37,913 nt of DNA from Flavobacteriales bacterium (GTDB lineage: Bacteria > Bacteroidota > Bacteroidia > Flavobacteriales_D > Crocinitomicaceae), in contig QOQC01000009.1 in the NCBI GenBank assembly GCA_003331365.1, positions 1 to 37,913 of the forward strand, written 5' to 3'. A program made the translations under genes and the position numbers. The stretch's first letter is position 1, and every line of letters starts with the position of its first letter. The notes under the pieces are model-generated. The model was not told the origin of the DNA. It saw nothing but the letters and a program-made list of their open reading frames with translations, and searched no databases. Positions 29,275-35,957 of this stretch are shown piece after piece.

Positions 29275-30489
29275 TCATTCATTGCCAGCGACATAATCAT
29301 TGAGGTATTCAAATGCCGGCATCAAATTTCCTTCCTTGTTGGTTTGACTTGCACGTTCGATTATTTGGTCAGGATCATCACCAATAATGGCGGGTATCAC
29401 ATGTTTGATTAATTCATTACCAAAGTCTTCAGAAGCATCTTTCGGCAATTCACAAGGTAGATTGTCAACAGCCATTACCGCAATAACACCCTCTTCTGTA
29501 TAATCTTCTACTTCTTGTCCATTTTTTGGATTATAGCCATATATCGGACTCGAAATTTTCGAAGGACGTAGGGTAGAGGCAATAGGATCAGCAATATCAC
29601 AAGAAATATCCGCTACTACCGATATTCTATTGTCGGCAGACGCTAAATCTTCTTGCTTTAATATTTTTGGAGAATTACTATTCCAATAATGACAAGGAAT
29701 ATACATATCGGAAATAGGTGTATATTTTTGAAAACCTTGTTTGAACAGTTCTGGCTTTGTGTAAAATTCTTTACGGATAAATGCTCCACCATCTATTTTA
29801 ACGAAATAGTCCTCAACCTCAAGGTGAGCGAAAATGGGTTCATTAATTGAAGATTTCAAATATTCTTGAGGTGTAACTTCTTTAATAGGGAGGAGATTCA
29901 TAATTTCTCTCGCACCATGCCCCACACGACCAAAACCTGTAAGCACCATTCTAAAATTGGAGGGTAAAGACACCTTTTTTAATTCATGCTCAACTTCCTT
30001 TCGGTCATTACACTGATTGGCAGGTTTGAGTTCGTATAAATTGTGTTTCAATCCAAAAGTTCTAAAACCGTTGTAGCAACCAACAATTCCGGCATATCTT
30101 CCAAACCCTATGAGTCGAACATTTCTCTTATCTTTAATTATCTCATAATCGATAAGTCGAATTTTTCGCTTTAATATTTCTTGAAGAAGAACCCGATTGT
30201 ACGATTGCTTTTTAAAAGTGTGTGAGAAAAACATGTATGATTTGTTTGGAATCAAATCCTCAAGATTCACCTCCTTAACTCCAATAATAAGGTCGCAATG
30301 ATCAAGATGATCAACCAATTCTATGCCCTCATTAGCATATTCTTCATCCTTGTAAGTTCGAATAGGACTTTTTTGAACACTAATGTGAACTCCGGTAAAT
30401 TTTTCTTGAATTTGGCGACATTGTTTTGGCGTGAGGGCTACTCTAAAATCGGGTGGCACTTTACCTTCTTTGATAATTCCAATCTTCAT
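29275..30489 (-). CDS. NAD(P)-dependent saccharopine dehydrogenase / alanine dehydrogenase-like oxidoreductase
   Basis: 404 aa; 'IGIIKEGKVPPDFRVALTPKQC', 'RLIGFGRYAGIVGCYNGFRTFG', 'VLTGFGRVGHGAREI', 'VADISCDIADPIASTLR'. Confidence 0.8.
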   Translation of the reverse strand: MKIGIIKEGKVPPDFRVALTPKQCRQIQEKFTGVHISVQKSPIRTYKDEEYANEGIELVDHLDHCDLIIGVKEVNLEDLIPNKSYMFFSHTFKKQSYNRVLLQEILKRKIRLIDYEIIKDKRNVRLIGFGRYAGIVGCYNGFRTFGLKHNLYELKPANQCNDRKEVEHELKKVSLPSNFRMVLTGFGRVGHGAREIMNLLPIKEVTPQEYLKSSINEPIFAHLEVEDYFVKIDGGAFIRKEFYTKPELFKQGFQKYTPISDMYIPCHYWNSNSPKILKQEDLASADNRISVVADISCDIADPIASTLRPSKISSPIYGYNPKNGQEVEDYTEEGVIAVMAVDNLPCELPKDASEDFGNELIKHVIPAIIGDDPDQIIERASQTNKEGNLMPAFEYLNDYVAGNE

Positions 30490-30498
30490 AATATAATT

Positions 30499-31182
30499 TT
30501 AATCGTCTTTTTGCCCAGAATATAGGTCTAAGAATTCGCGAATACATCCATTGCCACCTTTTTTCTGTAATATTAGATGGGATATTGTTTTGATTTCAAT
30601 AACAGCATCAGATGGGCAGGCCGAAACACCAACCTTTTTCATGATCTCCAAATCATTTATATCATCTCCAATCATGGCAATTTCTTCTAACGAAATTTTT
30701 TCCTCTTTCATCCATTGATTTAGAATATCGATTTTTGATTCACGGCCTACATGGCATTTTTGTATACCTAGCATATCTGCTCTGCGTTTCACAATTTCAT
30801 TAGAAAAACCAGATGAAATAATACCAATTTGTAGTCCATTATTAATGGCTTTGATAATCCCCATTCCATCCTTGGTATTGAACTTTTTTTGCTCGTCTCC
30901 ATTTGCTGTAAACAACATTCCTCCGTCCGTCATCACGCCGTCAACATCAAGAATCAAAAGCTTTATATAATCAAGTTTTTTTCTTAACTCACTTTCAATA
31001 ATAAGTGATTTAAATAGGAGTGATTCCATGGAAATTTGATATTCATCACATATAGCCTCCAAATCGAAGATGCTTAATTCTTTTACGGATTCAACGTTGA
31101 AATCACTGAGAAAATCCTGAAAATGAATGCCGTTTTTCGAGCATAAACCCTTTATGTTTTGTTCTAAATTCATTTTAAACAA
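30499..31182 (-). CDS. KdsC-type HAD phosphatase with about 70-aa N-terminal Xre-like helical extension
   Basis: 227 aa; 'LILDVDGVMTDGGM', 'FNTKDGMGI', 'MIGDDINDLEIM', 'GGNGCIREFLDL'. N-terminus 'IKGLCSKNGIHFQDFLSDFNVESVKELSIFDLEAICDEYQISMESLLF'. Confidence 0.85.
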   Translation of the reverse strand: MFKMNLEQNIKGLCSKNGIHFQDFLSDFNVESVKELSIFDLEAICDEYQISMESLLFKSLIIESELRKKLDYIKLLILDVDGVMTDGGMLFTANGDEQKKFNTKDGMGIIKAINNGLQIGIISSGFSNEIVKRRADMLGIQKCHVGRESKIDILNQWMKEEKISLEEIAMIGDDINDLEIMKKVGVSACPSDAVIEIKTISHLILQKKGGNGCIREFLDLYSGQKDD

Positions 31183-32173
31183 GATTTAACCCAAGGCTCT
31201 TCGCTAATGGCACAAGCTCTTGATGAAGTTTTTTAAATTCCTGGTGATTCAACTGCTGAGAGGCATCAGATTTTGCCTCTTTTGGCTCGGGATGAGCTTC
31301 GATAATCAATCCATCAACACCCATGGCCAAACATGCCTTAGTCAGAGAAGGTACACCATAAGCATATCCCATGGCGTGTGAAGGATCAAGTATAATTGGC
31401 AAATTGGAAAATTCTTTAAGCCAAGCCACTCCACATAAATCTAAAGTGAATCTTGTCTTTGTCTCAAAGGTTCTTATTCCTCTCTCACACAGAATTACAT
31501 TTGGATTTCCGCCAGACAAAACAAATTCTGCAGCTTGAGTGAATTCTTGAAGACTGGTTCCAAAGCCTCGTTTAATCATTACTGGTTTTTGAGTTTGAGC
31601 ACACGCTCTAAGAATTCCCTGATCATACATGGCTTTCGCTCCAATTTGTATGATGTCGGTGTACTCTATTACATCATTAACATGTGTAGCATCACGCACC
31701 TCGGAAATGATTTTTAATCCGTGTTCCTCTCTCATTTTGGACAATAATATTAGTCCCTCTTTTCCAAGTCCTTGAAATGAATATGGACTCGTTCTCGGCT
31801 TGTAGCACCCACCTCTCAGTATTGATAAGTTAAGCTCTTTGAGAAGTTTAGCAGAAGAATCAATTTGTCCTTCTGATTCTACTGAACATGGTCCGCCAAT
31901 TAAAACCGTGTTTTTCGTGTTTCCACCAATTTTAATATTACCTAGATTAATTTCTGTCTTTGTATTGTGGTAGGATATGGATGACAATTGCATGTCTGAG
32001 TCAAATACCCATTTCTCATCAATATTTTTTTCAAATATTAATGGGAGTTCTTTTAAGCCAGAACTTGTAATTAATAGGTCTTGTGTATCCTTTTTGATAT
32101 GAAAAGCATTTAGCTGTAATTTCATTTCTTCAAGAACCCGCGATTCAATATTTTTTTTGAGCTTGATTATCAT
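31175..32173 (-). CDS. Type I-beta 3-deoxy-7-phosphoheptulonate (DAHP) synthase with ferredoxin-like N-terminal domain
   Basis: 332 aa; 'LIGGPCSVES', 'LRGGCYKPRTSPYSFQG', 'ILCERGIRTFETKTRFTLDL', 'ILDPSHAMG', 'IIEAHPEP'. Confidence 0.9.
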   Translation of the reverse strand: MIIKLKKNIESRVLEEMKLQLNAFHIKKDTQDLLITSSGLKELPLIFEKNIDEKWVFDSDMQLSSISYHNTKTEINLGNIKIGGNTKNTVLIGGPCSVESEGQIDSSAKLLKELNLSILRGGCYKPRTSPYSFQGLGKEGLILLSKMREEHGLKIISEVRDATHVNDVIEYTDIIQIGAKAMYDQGILRACAQTQKPVMIKRGFGTSLQEFTQAAEFVLSGGNPNVILCERGIRTFETKTRFTLDLCGVAWLKEFSNLPIILDPSHAMGYAYGVPSLTKACLAMGVDGLIIEAHPEPKEAKSDASQQLNHQEFKKLHQELVPLAKSLGLNLV

Positions 32174-33180
32174 ATTTCGCCTTTAATCAGGTGTACAAAA
32201 TTAACAATTCCAACCGCATTCATCGATTTGTCAATTACTGGCAAATACATGATTGGAAACGAACAAGATTTAATTTGCCGAAGTAGTTCAATCACCGTTG
32301 CATTGTCATATATGCTGATTGGATTTGCATTGATGAGATCTACTGGCTGAATGACTGAGGGATTATCGATTTTTTTGAGGAGTGCTTTTCTGATATCAGC
32401 ACTCGAAACAAGACCATATAAATTTTGGTCTTTACTACATATTAAGGCAAATCCCATTTTTCCATTTTCGACACTTTCCAATATGGACTTCGTCGTTGCA
32501 TTTTCAATGAAAACATGAGGAACTTCCTCTAATGGAGTCATAAAGTCTCTGATACAATAAGTAGATTCGATTTCTCTCTGGGTTAGATTCATTAAGGAAT
32601 TTCCAATACTGGCACCGCTAAATAAATAGGAGCCAGAAACGGATAAACTAACACCCATATTTCTCAAGATGAAGGAAACCTCGTCATTAACTCCACCGTC
32701 TACGTGAATTGATTTTCTCGGGTATCTTGATCTAAATTTTCTAATTTTCGAGAAGTTATATTGATCAAAAGATCCACCACTCTGTCCTGGAGTTGTTGCC
32801 ATAATTAAAATGAAATCCATGTATTCAAAATCATGGAAAACCTCAATATCAGTTGGAGTAGTAATGGCTAAGCCTTTTTTACCTTTGATATCTTTTGGAA
32901 GTTTTAAGGGCTTCGTTAAATTCTCATATTGGAAAGTAATATATTCGACAGGATTTTCGAGTAATAGGTCGTAGTATTTATGAGGTTGATCAGTGATGAT
33001 GTGTAGGTCAATTGGGGTATTGCACCAACTTCTTATTTTTTTTATATCACTAAATACATCCAAATTATCGTTGCAGTCAATATGCAACACCTCGATTTGG
33101 TGTCCTACAAGGTCATCTATAACCTCTCTAAGCGCTCTTGTTTTGTCACTATATATGGAAGCAGAGATTTTCATGTTCAA
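32170..33180 (-). CDS. Ribulose-phosphate 3-epimerase-like TIM barrel fused to a C-terminal CBS-domain pair
   Basis: 336 aa; N-terminal 'ISASIYSDKTRALREVIDDL...VLHIDCND', 'IDLHIITDQPHKYYDLL', 'ILIMATTPGQSGGSF', 'IHVDGGVNDE', 'VSGSYLF'; C-terminal 'IRDFMTPLEEVPHVF...GLVSSADIRKALL...PVDLINANPISI...AVGIVNFVHLI' CBS pair. Confidence 0.85.
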   Translation of the reverse strand: MNMKISASIYSDKTRALREVIDDLVGHQIEVLHIDCNDNLDVFSDIKKIRSWCNTPIDLHIITDQPHKYYDLLLENPVEYITFQYENLTKPLKLPKDIKGKKGLAITTPTDIEVFHDFEYMDFILIMATTPGQSGGSFDQYNFSKIRKFRSRYPRKSIHVDGGVNDEVSFILRNMGVSLSVSGSYLFSGASIGNSLMNLTQREIESTYCIRDFMTPLEEVPHVFIENATTKSILESVENGKMGFALICSKDQNLYGLVSSADIRKALLKKIDNPSVIQPVDLINANPISIYDNATVIELLRQIKSCSFPIMYLPVIDKSMNAVGIVNFVHLIKGEI

Positions 33181-33587
33181 GGATTAATTTTATTCGGAAT
33201 GGTTAGAATATTGAAATATTTATCGCAAATGGCAATTTGACAAGGTATATTGACAAAAACTTCCTGATTAAGCTGCGATTGAATTTCATTAAAAAGTTTA
33301 ATATCCTCAAATGGCATTTGTTGTGATCGGAAGTTCTCTGAAACAATAACTTTTAGAATAAAAGATTTATTGTCTTTTTCTCGAGATAATTTTAAGCTTT
33401 GTTTTCTTTTTCCATCAAAATTATTCCTGATCCAAAAATCGAGTAATTTCTCTGCGTATACCTGATCTTCTTTGATGTCATAATATACCGTTGTATTGTT
33501 CTTTTCGACAGCCATTTTTCCATCGTTTAAACATGATTGGAATGTTAAAAAAGAAAGTATTAAGAAAAAAACTGCTTGATTTTTCAT
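33177..33587 (-). CDS. Small putative lipoprotein, uncharacterised
   Basis: 136 aa; hydrophobic signal followed by Cys ('LSFLTFQSCLND'); 4-nt overlap with the downstream gene. Confidence 0.65.
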   Translation of the reverse strand: MKNQAVFFLILSFLTFQSCLNDGKMAVEKNNTTVYYDIKEDQVYAEKLLDFWIRNNFDGKRKQSLKLSREKDNKSFILKVIVSENFRSQQMPFEDIKLFNEIQSQLNQEVFVNIPCQIAICDKYFNILTIPNKINP

Positions 33588-33615
33588 TTTGTCGAAATTT
33601 CATCCCCTACCTCAC

Positions 33616-33720
33616 AAAAAAAAGGGTAAGCTACTTTTATCGCACCGCTACAACCTCATACCTTTGCTACGTTCCCGTCCTGGAGGATTCAGAGGGAGCT
33701 GGTCGTAAAAGACTTACCCC
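33616..33720 (-). ncRNA. ffs: Signal recognition particle RNA (4.5S, small bacterial type)
   Basis: Minus strand GGGGUAAGUCUUUUACGACC...CCUCCAGGACGGGAACGUAGCAAAGGUAUGAGG...GCGAUAAAAGUAGCUUACCC-UUUUUUUU. It has the SRP helix-8 core (CAGGA-CG-GGAA-CG-UAGCA), complementary ends (GGGUAAG/CUUACCC and CUUUUA/UAAAAG) and a terminal U run. Confidence 0.88.
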
Positions 33721-33723
33721 GCG

Positions 33724-33731
33724 CAAATATA
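33724..33731 (-). promoter_or_regulatory. -7 promoter element (TATATTTG) for SRP RNA
   Basis: TATATTTG-CGC-GGGGTAAG immediately before the predicted 5' end of the RNA. Confidence 0.75.
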
Positions 33732-33764
33732 TTAAGAAGTTTCGAAAGTGTATGCTTTTTATTC

Positions 33765-34241
33765 TTAGGAAACTGCATTATTTAACAATACAACCATAGA
33801 TAATGTGACAATAAATAATTGGGATGCGGTTTCATCATCAAGGCTACTGCCATCATCATCCTCTGTAGAAACCTCAATTGCCAAAAACTTAGATAAGTTT
33901 GGTTGGTCTACGAATGATTCAATTACCTCTTCATCTTCATTTTCGAAATAGGAGTCAAGCATATCAAAATAAGGTTCTTGATGCGCTTCAATTTGATTTT
34001 CAGATATTTCTTTTGCATGAAGCCCCTCTTGATGAAAGCATTCGTTAATTAAACAAAAATAATAAACTAGAAGTCCCTCAAGTTTTTCGTTTTGGTATTC
34101 ACTTGGCGCAGTCATCAAGTAGGCGAGTAGGGTTTGTTGGCTAAGTGCGTATTTTTCAAACACTTTTTCTAATTGATTGTCATCTAGATTATCAATTACG
34201 CCTATGGCTTTATCTATAGATTCTTGTGAAATATGTTTCAT
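33765..34241 (-). CDS. Uncharacterised acidic protein
   Basis: 158 aa clean ORF with a promoter element directly upstream; no recognised family. Confidence 0.6.
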   Translation of the reverse strand: MKHISQESIDKAIGVIDNLDDNQLEKVFEKYALSQQTLLAYLMTAPSEYQNEKLEGLLVYYFCLINECFHQEGLHAKEISENQIEAHQEPYFDMLDSYFENEDEEVIESFVDQPNLSKFLAIEVSTEDDDGSSLDDETASQLFIVTLSMVVLLNNAVS

Positions 34242-34245
34242 ATTG

Positions 34246-34253
34246 CAAAAATA
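34246..34253 (-). promoter_or_regulatory. -7 promoter element (TATTTTTG) for the 158-aa acidic protein gene
   Basis: Minus strand TATTTTTG-CAAT-ATG. Confidence 0.6.
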
Positions 34254-34295
34254 ATCAAGATTTGGGTTTGGCTTTCTCTATTTGTATTTTGTTGA

Positions 34296-34303
34296 TATTT
34301 TTG
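34296..34303 (+). promoter_or_regulatory. -7 promoter element (TATTTTTG) for the rhodanese gene
   Basis: TATTTTTG-TTCTCT-ATG; 6-nt gap to the start codon. Confidence 0.55.
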
Positions 34304-34309
34304 TTCTCT

Positions 34310-34555
34310 ATGAAAATGATAATTGACGTTAGAACGAGAGAAGAATTCGCCTCTGGACATATTGATGGGTCTAAAAATATTCCGATTCAAGAAATTCTTG
34401 ATCATGTGGATGAAATTAAAGCGATACAAGAGCCTATAATTTTTTGCTGTGCATCAGGACAAAGGAGTGGTATGGCCACACAATATTTTAAGGAACAAGG
34501 AGTTGACTGTTCAAATGGAGGAGGTTGGAGAGAACTTCAATCTACCAATTTATAA
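34310..34555 (+). CDS. Rhodanese-like domain protein (single domain)
   Basis: MKMIIDVRTREEFASGHIDGSKNIPIQEI...IIFCCASGQRSGMATQYFKEQGVDCSNGGGWREL; active-site loop CASGQRS. ATG at 34310 preferred over the track start at 34226. Confidence 0.85.
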   Translation: MKMIIDVRTREEFASGHIDGSKNIPIQEILDHVDEIKAIQEPIIFCCASGQRSGMATQYFKEQGVDCSNGGGWRELQSTNL

Positions 34556-35943
34556 ATTCGATAATTCTTATTGTTGCAGATTTCCTGATAATTAAGGGAA
34601 TAATGGTATGTATGCTTATTAATTATTAAATATCTGCATCCCTTTTCTTTTATGGAGTTTATTTTTGTCTTATTTGTTAGTTCATGATTTTGAAGGACAA
34701 ATCCTTTACGATGACTCAAATATAATTCCTGTGGATTACCATTACCATTCACAGCTACAAGTTCATCGTTTCCTATATGTTTTGATACCAGCTGTTCAAG
34801 AGTGAGCTTATATTCTTCCGATTTCTTTACGAATAAATCGTGTTGCTGATTTGCCAATGATTCTATAAGGAAAAGAGATATTAGTGATAAGGCGATGTAT
34901 TTGTTTTTTATGCTTGCTACATAATGTCCAATGCTTATGGCAAAAACTGGGACAATAGGAATGATGTAATAACTATGAATGTAAAATATCGACCCTGACT
35001 TGGCCATATAAAAACCAAATAATACCAGTGACAACATAAGAAAGAATAAAATCTTGTATTGCTTTCGAATAACGAAAATTACTAATGAATAAATCAGTAA
35101 AATGAAAGCAAAGTAGCTCTGAAAACTACTAAAGTAAAAACGCTTAAATGTTTCACCAATATCTCCTGTGAGAGCTTTTGCACCCGAAATTATATCAGAG
35201 CCAGAATTGTACCAGCTTCCATAAACATCAGCAAGATAATAGTTCCATGAAAAATACCATAAATAACAAACAAATAGGGCTATAACTGTTGCCGCATAGA
35301 CAATAATTTTATTTTTTTTTGATTGTATGTTATGCGTCAGAAAAGGAATTGCCACGATGCATATGACAGCCGATATTTTTGTCAAAAAAGCAAGTAAGAT
35401 AAAAATGAGGAATAGAGCAAAATTCTTAACCGAAATATTTTTCAAATATTGCGAGCAATAATAAAGGCCTATAAAACCAATAGACATGCTAAAGGTATCT
35501 GGCATTATTTTTCTAGAATAAATGAACCAAATTGACCCCAAAAGAAATATGGTAGAAAAATAGGCGGTTTTACTATTTAATTTTTCGTTGACTAGCCTGT
35601 AGAAATAGTATATTCCAATACTTGAAATAATAAGATTTATGATTCTACCATACCAATGCTGGTAGTCAAACACCAAGGATACTAGGTAATGCAGATAGTT
35701 TAAAACAGGAAATTCCATCCCGATAATTCCCGTTAATCCATTTGTTTCATCTACTCTTGGAAACCAAAATGTTGGATCAATTTCTAGATAGTTTCGAGCA
35801 ACCATAAGGCCCGTAACCTGTCTCCAATTATGTGCAATTTCCAGAGGTGGATTTGTGATTCCAATTAAACGAACCAAAAAGAATAGGCCAATGACATATT
35901 CAATTTTCAGATAGTCATTTTTGTTTTTGAAATTTATCTTCAC
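34537..35943 (-). CDS. GT39/ArnT-like polytopic glycosyltransferase
   Basis: 468 aa multi-TM; 'RLIGITNPPLEIAHNWRQVTGLMVARNYLE' and repeated TM segments; GTG start. Confidence 0.7.
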   Translation of the reverse strand: MKINFKNKNDYLKIEYVIGLFFLVRLIGITNPPLEIAHNWRQVTGLMVARNYLEIDPTFWFPRVDETNGLTGIIGMEFPVLNYLHYLVSLVFDYQHWYGRIINLIISSIGIYYFYRLVNEKLNSKTAYFSTIFLLGSIWFIYSRKIMPDTFSMSIGFIGLYYCSQYLKNISVKNFALFLIFILLAFLTKISAVICIVAIPFLTHNIQSKKNKIIVYAATVIALFVCYLWYFSWNYYLADVYGSWYNSGSDIISGAKALTGDIGETFKRFYFSSFQSYFAFILLIYSLVIFVIRKQYKILFFLMLSLVLFGFYMAKSGSIFYIHSYYIIPIVPVFAISIGHYVASIKNKYIALSLISLFLIESLANQQHDLFVKKSEEYKLTLEQLVSKHIGNDELVAVNGNGNPQELYLSHRKGFVLQNHELTNKTKINSIKEKGCRYLIINKHTYHYSLNYQEICNNKNYRIYKLVD

Positions 35944-35957
35944 TCTGAATGGTGGAA

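Noticed and set aside
33491-33799. 102-aa plus-strand ORF over the SRP RNA
   Set aside because: Antisense to a convincing SRP RNA and the lipoprotein gene; composition not protein-like.
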